Shown here in pieces: positions 11,441 to 23,040 of a stretch of 64,000 bases of DNA. Made by a program: the position numbers and the translations under genes. Source of the DNA: Aptenodytes patagonicus (Eukaryota > Chordata > Aves > Sphenisciformes > Spheniscidae); the NCBI RefSeq assembly GCF_965638725.1, contig NC_134982.1, forward strand, positions 41,096,799 to 41,160,798. Reading direction: 5' to 3'. Positions within the stretch are counted from its first letter, which is position 1, and the number at the start of each line of letters is the position of its first letter. The notes beneath the pieces are model-generated. The model had not been told where the DNA came from and did no database searches. It was given only the letters and a program-made list of their open reading frames with translations.

Positions 11441-14400
11441 GTTAGAGAAAAAAATGTGGTTTGACCAGAATGAATAAGAAGAAAAAGTTTGCATATTGCA
11501 TTTTCATCTGGAAAAAATCTGAGCTGTAGCTTGTGACATTGTAAACAAACCTGTACCTGTAAAATACTTTTAGATTTCATTGTTAAGTTACTTTCAGGGG
11601 ATGGGATAGAGTTATAAAAGATATCCTTCTCAGAGGATGAATCTTCATATTAACAATACAAAAACTGAATTCATATAACAGCAATCATTGCTATAAATAC
11701 AGGCTTAAATATCATAGAACAAGGTGATATCAATGTGATGCAGTGCTCAATGAGAAAGAAGGACCAGACTACTAAAGGCATCCAACCTGTAGGTAAATAG
11801 GAGAGGCAGCTACTATTCCATCCACAAACAAGAAAAGAGGACCCAAAAGGCCCATTTCTAACCACCCAGCTTCTCTGAATATTGCAACTACACTCTATTA
11901 CTAGGCTGCTTGTATGAATGATCAGCAGCAGCAATAAAAATGACATTTTGCACTTTTTTGTAAGCAACAAGGGGAAACAATGTGGTCTTGATTATCTGTG
12001 CCCATTTGTTCAGGGCACTGGGAGCACAGTTGTTCTTTATCCACATCAAGTTTCATACCTCATTTTCCACATAATAAAGGGGAAAACACGCTGTACATCC
12101 GCCCAAGTCAAAGAAACAGTCGTCTTCTCTTTCACAATGTCACTTCTATTGAACCATACTTTAAAGACACTCCCACCAACCCTGAAAGTCCTCTCTCTCA
12201 CTATCCTTCCTTGTCTTGCATCAGAGCACAGAGGACAAGCTCCATTCAGCCCATTGATGCTTTTGTAAGAAAGCCTAGTGTATGCACTTGCATTATGGAC
12301 AATATTGAATAGCAGAGAGTCTGTGCATCGGTAGAACAGTCCTGTAACAAGGAGCAATACAGAAGCTTACTCTCAGACAGCCCCCCTATAGAAAGTTATT
12401 AAAAGAACATTTGTTTTATATATTATATATATTCTTCTGTCATTGCAGACAACCTTTTTTGTGAGATACTGCTACCTCCCTAAAAATGAGTGGGTAAAAT
12501 TAGAGGTATCGCTCACAACACAGGGGTGGGGCCCAGACCTAGCACTAAGTTAATTTGCCCCAATCGCTACTCACAAATCACAGATTTCAACAAATTCCTG
12601 CCCTGGCGGGGTTTGAGAAATTGTTGTGAATGCTAAAAGTCACTCCACTATTTTGCCATTTTGATGAAAATTGCAGTGTTCTATACCTTAACATACAATG
12701 GGTCATACAATAAGACACACAATAGCTGTTAAATACTATTAACAAGAAACAGACACAAAGATATTCTTGCTTTTCCCTCTTCTTTTTCTGCCATAGCCTT
12801 GAAATATCTGTTTCTTGCATAGTGGGGTTTATCATACTCATATAGTGAGACGCATGAATAATTGAACTGTGTGCATTATTGATTTAAATACTGCATTTGC
12901 AGAGTCAAGGAAAGATACCATACAAACCTGGCTGATTTCTCCACCCCTTTACAGCATCCTTTCTTTGATGTCTGGAGCACCTCTCAGTAGAATAAGCTGT
13001 GCTTTGTGTTCCAGCAGTTCCCAGCCATGTAACATGCTTGCAAAATTTGCAATTTGAATGAATTACGTATCCGATTTACAGAGACTCTCAGAGCCCCATT
13101 ATCAGAGCTGGTCTGTATTGGCTCTAAGTGTAACCAGAAGCCAAGGAAAGCACACTCTGATTTTGAGAGCAGAGGACTGGTTTAGCTGTTTCCCTGTATC
13201 TTATATGACACTTAGCATGCAACATTGGTATTGCAGTTAGCATTAAAGTACCAAGACTCATTAGAATTCGTTGTGCAGGGAATCTCCAGAGAAGCAACCC
13301 TATACATCTGTGAGATGACTCTTAATCCCTAATATCCTAAGAATTTCTATAGTGGTTTTTTTTTTTTTTCATCTGAAAGGCATTAAATTAATTAATGCTG
13401 TAGCTGGCAATACTCGATGTAAAACATCCCACAAACTGTGGGCTGAATACTGAGACATTATATTAAAACTGGCCCAAAGATATAAAAGCTCTATGTGAGG
13501 TTACAACACTTTTTTTCTTGACCACATGCAGATCATGAACACAATGTATCATAATAAAATGACTGATCTTAATCTGTCTCTATGGACATTTTCTTTAAAT
13601 AATCTACTTTAAATACTAGAGAGTATGACTTTTACTTTACTTTATTTCTTTTACTATAACATATGATAAATAGGAGTTCCTGATGATCTTTCCTAAATTG
13701 TCTTAGATGCATTGCTATCTGTACTATGCATATAAACTGAATATATTTTTTTGTTTTGTTTTATTTTTTTAACAAAAAGCTCCACTAACCACTGGAATGA
13801 GAATTACTTTTTCAGAATATGTGATTTGCTGGGGGTTTTTCTGTTCCTATTTTTTGTTGTTTGTTTGTTTGTTTGTTTGTTTCACTTTTACTTAGACCAA
13901 TATTCCTATTCTGAAGAAAGTATTCCCCTGCCATCACAATCCTGGTTCTGGAAGAAGAAGAAGAATTCTGTTTCTCCTGCTGCTAGAAGCCAAAGCAAAA
14001 CAGATATCACTAGCCTCTTTTTTTTGTAAACATTTGCACACACCAAATGGTTAGAAAACTATTAAAAGGTGTATGGCACCATTATAATGGAGGTGTGGGG
14101 GTTTATTAATTATCCACCAAACTTTTTAAGCAATAAGATATAACCCATTGAAGCGCAGCCTGAGAAAAACATGTCAAGCTGTCCCATTTGGCTGATGGTC
14201 TGAATCACCAGATTGGAAACCTCTGGTAGGCCACAAAAAAAGGGACTGCAGGTTTGAGGTCTCTTGTCCCTTAGACTGGACGTAGTGTGGCTGAGCCAAC
14301 AGCACATATCTGACTTTTGGAACATTACTGATACCCGTCTAGCTTCTTTATAAAGCTAGTCTATTCTTTCCTAGTTTAAGTCCAGGGGTCCAAGCAAATT

Positions 14401-16101
14401 CTCAACCATTCTTTTTTTATATTTCAATGTGTGAGTGAGAGGGAAAGAGAAAAGAGCATTTGGAAGCGTAGACTTTAGCTGTGTCATACCAATAGCTAGT
14501 TTCAGATATGACCTTAGAATGAGACTGACTGGCACATTGACATTGTGATAGACCAAGTATCTTTGAGTTCAGCAGACTAACGGGGTAACTTGTCTTTCCA
14601 TCCAGGGCTTTAGCATATCCTACAATAGTCCCTGGCCCAATTGTTTTCATGTGCCAGCTACACCTTTGTGTATTATGGTCAGACAACTGTGTGTTAGCAG
14701 TCACCGTGCCGCTTGAGTGGAAAATTATGACACTGTATGAAATAGTATTTGTTTCAGTGACTAAATGCTCGACTTGCTGCAACTAGCCAATCTAGGTGGG
14801 TCCCTAGGTAGTTTTGGGACAGAACATGAGTATACCTGTCACCTATGTGAACATCAGTAATAACATTGCAGTAGCCCTAAAACTATACATAACACACCTG
14901 TTAAACACGACTCCACCTTCCCCCAAGGTTAGTTTGACACCTAATAATTCAGTGACTCCAGCTGTAGAAAAGTGACTGATCTATAAGATTCAGAACAGTT
15001 TAAAGAGAAAGATATCATACCTCTGTTAACAAGCCATACTACTATTTCAAATACTAGAACAGAGAAATTTTCATGGGGCTTTGCCGTTTTGTAACTCTAT
15101 GAAAATAAACTTAATTACATAGTAGTAAAGAAACAATCCTTGTATCACTTTTCTTTTTCTTTTCCAAAGATGAGAAAAGGAAGACCCAAGAGGGTTTTTT
15201 TAGGTCTCAAACTGATACTGCATTCAGTAGAAGTAACTGATTCAAGATACAATCCTCTTTGCTTTGTGGTTAGCAAATTTCAGAACTCAAGAAATAATTG
15301 CCCATAAAATTTGCAGGATTCAACAATGTCAGCTGCATAAGAATCTGAGAGGTGAGGTGCCAGGAGAGAACTACATTAATTCAGCTCCTACTGAAGTTGA
15401 TGAGAATTGAAGTTACTCAGGGTATTGACTGCTAAACTTTTAATTCTTTAGGAAATTTAAGTAAAACCTCCCAATGATCCAAAATCAGGAACCAAAGAAA
15501 GATATTTTGCTACTGCTTTATTTGTGAGGTTTTTTCTGTCACTTAGATACAATCTCATTAGGATGTTGGAACAATGATTCTTGTTTTTCTGATTACTTCT
15601 GGTATCTGATCCAGAATTAAATCAGAAAAAAACCTGTGAAATTAGAACTGACTCTTCTGACAAAATTTTCACCAGAAAATGTACAAGGAGAGTGTTAGCT
15701 TATCAAAATCAGAATCTTGAGTGGGGATACTGGGACATTAAACACATAACAGAGTTCAGAGTGGACCTAGAACAGAAATTTTTACCAGCACGAAAGAGAT
15801 ATCTACTCTAAAATGTGCATTATTCAAAAAGCTAAGGCAAGCACTTATGTTCTCGTTCCACTGGAGATTAGGAAGTTGAATATCAGGTTATGCTTCAGTG
15901 GATTAGCACACACAGAGGAAAGCTCAGCCCAATGGCACCCCTTTCTGCATTGCTTCTCATGCTAAAACTTTCCATGCTGTGGTGCTTACCCATGAGCCAA
16001 TTTCCTTACTACGATGTAGCATAGGTCTGTCTATGAAATTTTCTGAAGCTAGTTACAATAATGCAAGACATGCATAGGCCTGAGGCAGGTTCTCATGCTC
16101 A
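11441..16101. other. Gene-free, AT-rich DNA with a (TTTG)n microsatellite
   Basis: A (TTTG)n run of about six units lies near 13858-13883. No exon with both splice sites, no RNA gene and no known transposon was recognised. ORFs of up to 121 codons occur (for example at 14417-14782 minus and 12046-12357 minus) but show no protein family. Confidence 0.45.
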
Positions 16102-16173
16102 GATGTTTGTATTATGGGGCAACCGTGCCACATGATGTTTGTATTATGGGACAACCATGCCACATGATGTTTG
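16102..16173. repeat. 32-bp tandem repeat, 2.25 copies
   Basis: The unit begins gatgtttgtattatggg and ends gccacat. It occurs at 16102-16133 and 16134-16165 with two differences (ggggcaaccg against gggacaacca), then a partial third copy, gatgtttg. A small, fairly recent tandem duplication in otherwise unique sequence. Confidence 0.93.
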
Positions 16174-18565
16174 ACCTGCCAATGCTTTTTGTGTATTGCT
16201 TGTGATCATTAGAAATACAATAATTGTAACTTCATGAGGACTACTTGTGTGCATGTTGCCTCAAATTACAGCTACTCTTACTTCAAGGAAACTGCAGACC
16301 TCCCTAGCTTTACATACACTATCTAACCCCAAAGCCTCTATGCTTTTGCATCAAAGCTTGTTTCAGTGATAAAGTTGGCATGCAGTATTTCTGGGCATGA
16401 AGCTCCCATTTCACAAGGTCTGATCCTGTAAAATGCCTATTGCTATTGAGATCCTGAGCATAGCAGCATTTTGAGGGTAATGCTCTGATGTGCCTATAAT
16501 TATATCAGAACTGGTCATCTCGTCCTACCCCTTTTCCATTCAGTAAACTCACAGATAAACCTGGAGTTACATGTAAACTCTGTAAATATATTGCACAATT
16601 CAATAGGCAATGGAAAAATCTTACACGCAGAGAATGAGAATTTTTGTCATAGACTAATTTTTACTGACTAGGAAGGAAAGAATTTCCTGAGAAGTAAAAC
16701 AGATGATATAAAGATGCACTTAGAAATATTTAAGTTGATGGTGATGGCAATTTTCTCAAAAGATAACAGTATATCTTCATATGATGTTAATATGGACAAA
16801 TAAAATATTAATCATTGTATCTGGACTTTGTGACCGACTTACGTTAAATTCTTAGGTTTTATATTTATTGTACAGGGCAAAAATTACATTTATTAAATAA
16901 TTAGTCTTAACAGATATCAGCCTTTTCTGGACAGAAGTTATGCCCTTCACATAGCCCTTTCTGTTTTCCCTCAGACCATAGCTGCCAGCGATTAGATACA
17001 GTCAGAGCAAATAACTCTAGATTTATGTTACACTGCCTTAGGACAGTGATTGGATTGAAAACATTCCCAATACAGTCAAAAAAAGGTTTCCTTCTTGCAT
17101 CTTTTTTCCATCTTTTTCCCTTCTTCTGTCTCACAAAAGGAAGTGGTTGCTGGAAGAGACATTACACATGAATGTCTCCTCTTCAGAATATTCGTCAATG
17201 TTATCTTGAAGATTTTGATTTTATAATGAAAAAAAAAAAACAAAACCCAACAGGATTCATGTGCATGTATGCATTATCCAGGTTGTATTTTTGGTACAAT
17301 GAAAGGACTACAATTTTTCTTTTGTGTTTCATTTGGACTGATTGCCACTATCTTAGAAGTTCTGCAGTACACACAGTTTTGAGGTTTAAATCTGTATATT
17401 TTCTCCGATAACTGAGTACTACTGGATGATTGCTCCTGGCAAAAAAAGCTGATTATTAGTCAATATGAAATTAAAATACTGTAGCAAAATGTACCATTGC
17501 CTGCAATTCTGTATTAAAATTACTCTAACGAGCAATCAGGCACAACTTGCTTGTCATAAATTGTCTTTTCCTTTTGGTAGAATATTCCTGTAACTACACT
17601 AGCAGCATTTATACCTTTCAACTAAGTTACTACTAAGGATGCAAAACATAAGGAATACTCCATGACTGCAAAGAAAAGAAGTGCCAGACCAGTTGCCTTT
17701 TCTCTGAGATTCTCTGAAACATTCTTTTTATGTAATGATGCACAACATGGCACATCTGCTTTGTCTTTTCTTTAATCTCTTTTCAGGAGGGATTTGTTAA
17801 GAGGAAAGAGGAAATTGAGAGTGCAGTGCAATGGTATTTTTTATGTTTTACTTTGTTTTGATCACTTACAAATGCAGATTATAATATGCAAATACTTTTA
17901 CAGCATGAGGAAAATGTGTCCTTAGAAGGCAATATAAAAATAATAATATAATAATAATGATATATTGTAGAATCATGTTTTTCCATCAAAGCTGGCATGC
18001 TTTGATGTGTTTATTTTTTTAGGGAAAAAACTCTCTGGCACTGGGAAAAAAAAAAGATAAAAGCTATGAGACTTTGGAGTTACATCCCCCAAAATAAGTG
18101 GTCCTCTTCCATCTTGTTTGCCTGTTTTAAGCAGTATTATGAAGATACATCTCTTTCTGTCCATCTTTCAGAATTGCTACTGGCCACTTCTATAAAAAGA
18201 AAAGAACTGTCACAAAGCAGTATATGTTGGTGCAAGGCGTAAAATAGAATTCACCATAGCAAAAAAATAGCTAAATGGTGAAACATGTGGGATGCAATAA
18301 AGCTACAAGACAGACCTCAGAATTTATGCTGGATACCTCTAGATGTTAAAGCAAATTAGTAAATTTAGTAAATTTTATTGGACTTGGCATGAAACAGCAC
18401 AGAAGTAACATGATAGGGGATCAGCTATTTTCAGCTACAACTGCATCTGAAGTGCATTGTTAATTCTTAAGCATAAAATATCAACAGGGAATGGCCTAGC
18501 TATAAACCAAGCATGCTATAAACCAGGAGACTGACTGCTCCTATTTTAAATTGTGACTTCTAATT
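16174..18565. other. Gene-free, AT-rich DNA
   Basis: Contains an interrupted (AAT)n patch near 17936-17962. No gene or transposon recognised. Confidence 0.45.
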
Positions 18566-18589
18566 AAAAAAAAAAAAAAAAAAAAAAAA
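18566..18589. repeat. A-run of about 24
   Basis: An uninterrupted run of A. It is not preceded by a recognisable retrotransposed gene or polyadenylation signal, so I do not treat it as a poly(A) tail of a processed copy. Confidence 0.85.
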
Positions 18590-19046
18590 CCCTCTGTGCT
18601 TCTCAGGCATCAGTTTTAAAGTATAAATTAAGATTTCATCTCAACCAAGCAGATATGTTTCTCAGCACAGCCTGCCACCTAAGTCCCCTAACCATCCCAG
18701 TGAAGATGTAGCCGCAGACAGGTGTTCTTCCTTCCTGAGATAGCTGGTTACAAAATTATGATCTGCATTGAGGATGACTGATCATTGTTTTCCGTGCAGA
18801 CTGCACAAGGTGCATATTTACACTTCAGTGTGAGGATTATGAATGTGAGAACATTTTGTGTTTCTCATCAAACGTTTAGCAGTTTTAGGTACACACAGGA
18901 CAACAAGCTAACACTTGAGAGAATGAGTGACAAGAGTGCTGTGTGCTAAATTTCCATGGATGGAAGACATGAAGAAAGTTCCTGTATTACCAGAGGAACT
19001 AAAACTTTACATGAAAATTAAAACTTTTATGTAAAAATGATATCGG

Positions 19047-19090
19047 TCTAAATTTAAAAAATAGTCTTTCTAAATTTAAAAAATAGTCTT
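19047..19090. repeat. Perfect 22-bp tandem duplication
   Basis: The unit tctaaatttaaaaaatag plus tctt occurs twice head to tail (19047-19068 and 19069-19090) without a mismatch. Confidence 0.92.
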
Positions 19091-19182
19091 GAACATGGAA
19101 ACAGTCTGATCAGGGAGTTAAAGGTGAAAAGAAGTAACATATTGAGATCCACTTTTGGGAGTGAGGGTGACATGAAAATTAA

Positions 19183-19257
19183 CCATAGAATCATAGAACG
19201 GTTTGGGTTGGAAGGGACCTTTGAAGATCATGTAGTCTGACTCACCTGCCATGGGGG
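19183..19257 (-). mobile_element. CR1 3'-end fragment, minus strand
   Basis: The sequence starts ccatagaatcatagaacgg and continues tttgggttggaagggacct, the same 3' terminal block as the CR1 at 7831. Similarity fades after caccTgccatgggg. Only about 75 bp remain: a severe 5' truncation of a minus-strand insertion. Confidence 0.9.
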
Positions 19258-20573
19258 GTTCTATTAAACCTTTTTAATAGAAAACAAATCTATCCAGGTT
19301 GTACTCCAAGGAATCTGTTTATCTCCATTTCTCAAATTATAAGTCTTTCCTTTTACATCTTAAATAATGCTAGGCAGAAATAGACAATATCTCAGGGAAG
19401 GAAGGGATGGTAAAATGTAGCTTTGTAGAATGATCCAATCCTCCACTCCAAACCCCAAAGCTAGTTATGCTATGTCTAAAATACTATAAATGACTGCAAG
19501 TTAAATAAAACTCCAAATTACTTCTAATATTATATTATTGATTACTGTCTGCACTCTTACTATACAGATGAAGCAGGTATTTTTTCACTGCATCTGCTAT
19601 CAAAAGTCCTGCTCTGCAAGATCAAGCATAGATATTTCTTTTGAGAAGTCTTTGGTGGAATCCCCTACTTACAAGGGAAATATTAGGGTAGAGTCCACTG
19701 TCAGTAAAACTATGTGGGTTTGTATTTATTTTATGTGGTGAGGCTCTTTCCAAGTACAAAGGAAGACACTTACCTAATGAAGATCTTACAGTCTGAAAGA
19801 ATTTTACTAGGTACCTTCTTGAATTGTGAAAGTACTTTCATTTAGACTAAGTTCTGATCACGAGATGAAGATTTCTGAGAATTACTTCTATTAGATTGCA
19901 GGCCAGTTAGCCTGGCCATAAAGGAATAAGGACTTTCGACGTCAGTCAAAATAAGAAGCATCCTGATTACATGAATGAAAGATCATCAAAGCTTATTAAG
20001 TTTAGTCCTTTCCTTCTAAATCACTATTATTTGAGGTACAGAGCTGAAACTGATGATAGATTAAGGTACTTTATAGTGTAATCTTATTTATTAAAAGGGA
20101 GTGTGAAAAATCCTTGTTTGTATCCCAACCACAGTAGAATCAAACATATGACAGCTTTCTCTTTACAGATACAAGCCTCTTACTAGTAAATGCTATACTC
20201 AAAAGCTGCTCTCACCTTTAATCTTAGCTTAAAACGTATTTATAAACATTTCTTTGGTGCTTCCTTCACTCTTCCAACAGTGCTTCTGTGTGCGAGTGAG
20301 AGTGCTTCTCAGTCTCTCTCTCATAGCCAGTACCATCAAACAATACTGTATTTGTATGTAGCCTTCATCAAACCTTCCCACTCAGATAGCACTAGAGCTT
20401 ACATAAGTTTGTTTTCTGGACAGTTTTTATGCTTTAACTTTCTTATTGCATAGATAAGTTCAAGTGCTTATTACACGTGACTTGGATAAAAACCTTTGTT
20501 ATCCTTCCAGCTTCAATAAGTTTTTGCTCAACTCCCAGCCTAATATCACCTACATTTCAGGCTACTTGGAAGC
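19258..20573. other. Gene-free, AT-rich DNA
   Basis: No exon or repeat recognised. The last five bases (20569-20573, gaagc) are the left target duplication of the LTR that follows. Confidence 0.45.
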
Positions 20574-20796
20574 TGTACTGGTTTTAGCAGGGATAGAGCT
20601 AATTTTCTTCATAGCAGCCTGTATGGTGCTATGGATTTGCGACCAAAACACTGTTGACAACACAAAATGTTTTAGTTATCGCTGAGCAGTGCTTACACAG
20701 TGTCATGGCCTTCTCTGTTTCTGTCACTGTGTCCCTTCCCAATTTCTTGTGACCCACCTGCCTACTTGCTAGTGGGACAGGGGTTAAACCACAACA
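20574..20796 (+). mobile_element. Short solo LTR (ERVL-like) with 5-bp target duplication
   Basis: The element starts tgtactggttttagcaggg and ends ggttaaaccacaaca. Its first 150 bases or so align by eye with the 5' part of the LTR at 4213-4805 (agctaattttcttc, gtgctatggatttg, ttttagtt, gctgagcagtgcttaca). It is only 223 bp long, so most of the middle and the R/U5 part are missing. It is flanked on both sides by gaagc (20569-20573 and 20797-20801), a perfect 5-bp target duplication, as expected for an ERVL-type integration. The shortness is therefore most likely internal: a short LTR subtype or a later internal deletion, not a truncated insertion. Confidence 0.88.
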
Positions 20797-22854
20797 GAAG
20801 CTGGTATCTATATAGAAACATATTCTTGTGCTGTTTCTTTGGCTAGTGCTACTGAGCAAATTGATTGGGGAAACATAAAAAAAGTTCCCAACTGTGGTGA
20901 TGGTGGGAGGAAAGGATTAGTGAAACCAGCTTGAACTTTCTTATAGTGCAATTATTGTTATTAAATATATTAAACTGAAACATCATACAATTATCTTGAG
21001 TTTTTGGTGGCCCAAAATCACCAGGGGAAAAAAAAAAATATCTAGCAGAACACAGTAAAGGCTGTTTCTTTTTCATTATTGATGAAAAACCTATATGATT
21101 CTTGAGAAGTGTGAAGCTAATTAATGAGATAAAATAGTAGAGGGGCAAGAAATTCACTGCTGAACTTAGTCTGTCTAGGGGAAGTGATAAAGTCTTGTAA
21201 TGAAACCCTGGGAGACAAAAGTTTTCTCCCTAGAAATTTTGGTCAACAGTGATAAACCTTTCTCATGTCTCAAAAAGGTCTTCATTTCTACCACTTATGC
21301 ATAACGAAGAAAAAAGTATGTATTACAGGAAAGGGATACAGAGAGAGGAATAATTACTTATTTACCCTGATAAAGCATTAAAAATAAAATTAAAAGTCTG
21401 TTGGCATTGGAGCCTGCTGTGCAGGCTACAGGTGAATCTGAGTTTAAGCTACACCTTCTGTATAAAAATGGAGAGCTGCAGCTATTACAAGATACACAGA
21501 TGCATGAGGGTAAAAGGGCAATCTGAGAAGCTCTTTGCAAGATGGAGTAGTGAGTGGTATTTTTAACAACTGCTCTGGTGTGCTGTATTTCAGTGTTCTG
21601 TAGTCACCTGCAATAGATTCCACTCTGAAAAGAAAAGCACCCAGACAAGAAAGAGGGTAATTAAATTTCTTATGATTTTTTTCATGAGAAAGGAACTCAG
21701 GAATACTTTGAAGAGAGCGTTACAAAAGGACAGAGAAGAAGGTCAGGTGAGGATCCTTTATCCTTAGGAAGCACAATCCCTGCTCAAGCTGCATTTCTCA
21801 AACTGTTGTATGAAAACATTCTGTCAGCCTCATTAGATGTACACAATTTCAACCAGTCCATGTTACTTGCAGTAATTACTTTGCCAACATCATAATTCTT
21901 GATGACCTCTGTTACTTCTGGAAATGTAATTTTAAGGTCTTTTCAGTGTGCATAAGCCACGTTTTCAAAGGCTTTAGGCTTTTTACTGTAATGTTGACAG
22001 GCAGTGAGCAAGTATCAATGGTGAGACCCACAGCTAGATAGTTGGAAACTCTGTAATGACCTGAGTTCAGTTGCTGAACTTATTGTCACCTAGATTTTAA
22101 TTCCTGTGCATGTGTTCCGCTTGCTTCCTGAAAAGCCTATCTTTTATATTTCAGGTTCAGAATCAAGTATTTATTTTCTTCCTCATATGGGAGTTTTTGT
22201 CTAGCTGTTCCATACACTGTGAAGAGCTGGAAAACCAGTGTCTTTCTCTATGGAAGTTATGAGGCTGGCAAGGTGAAAAAGAAATGGAAGGCTTTCCGCC
22301 AATAGATCTTTTTGGTTTATTTGAAATTCAGCAAAAAGAAAAATATTTTGTGGGGACACAGTGGAAATTGGTCATAACAAAAGAGTAGACATCTTAAAGA
22401 GATCCAGAAACAAAAGCTGGCCAAGAGCTACACATGGAGGAATTTGTTTGAGATATGCTTTGGGGCAGAAACTGCATGAGACTTAGCAGGTTTTATTCAG
22501 GGTAGAAGATGGTGAGTTCTGGAATCTTTATTTCATGGACTTTGATGTGTTTGCCAATTCAGCTAAATCTGACAGTTTTACAAACCAAGATTAAATCACC
22601 AAATCATATTAGATTTCAAATGAGACACAAAGAAAAGACCCAAAACTATGGGTTTGATCTGATCAATTTCTAAGACACTCATCCAGGTTTACTTCTAAAT
22701 TGGTTGACAGTTTGTAGTATTTTTATCTTAAATTCATTTTGGGGTGTGATCTTATAAATCTGGTCTTGTTTCATGATATCTGTTCTCAAGCCTCTCAACT
22801 GAATACCTCCTCCTAGTATTTTATTAACAACAATTACTTTGCTTGTTTTTCCAG
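20797..22854. other. Gene-free stretch before the coiled-coil exons
   Basis: No convincing exon. An ATG followed directly by gtgagt occurs near 22510, which would be a donor in phase 0, but the exon at 22855 needs phase 1, so I do not use it. Confidence 0.4.
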
Positions 22855-23040
22855 AAGCATGGGTGCGAAGACTTATCCCTTCAGGCTCTCAAGTCCCTGA
22901 AGATTCAGTAAGAATTGATCCTGAAAGTAAAGCAGACACCACCATTCACCCATCTGTTCCTCTACCAGGCAGTGTTATTGATTATTCAGAGGAGATACAA
23001 GAACATTCTTCATGTGTGATTGAAGACACACCTGAGGAGG
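22855..23040 (+). CDS. Coiled-coil gene, exon A
   Basis: Acceptor ttgtttttccag, donor gtaagc; 186 bases, phase 1 in and phase 1 out. It encodes EAWVRRLIPSGS at the start, then a Ser/Pro/acidic stretch ending EDTPEE. The reading frame is open throughout and both splice sites are strong. It is the first exon supported with confidence. It joins in phase to 25161 and, upstream, would join in phase to the short candidate exon ending at 6448. Confidence 0.72.

Noticed and set aside
14417..14782. 121-codon minus-strand ORF
   Set aside because: No domain, no splice context and no repeat family recognised; length is within chance for the number of ORFs in 64 kb.
18566..18589. Poly(A) tail of a processed pseudogene
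   Set aside because: No recognisable coding copy, polyadenylation signal or target duplication beside the A-run.
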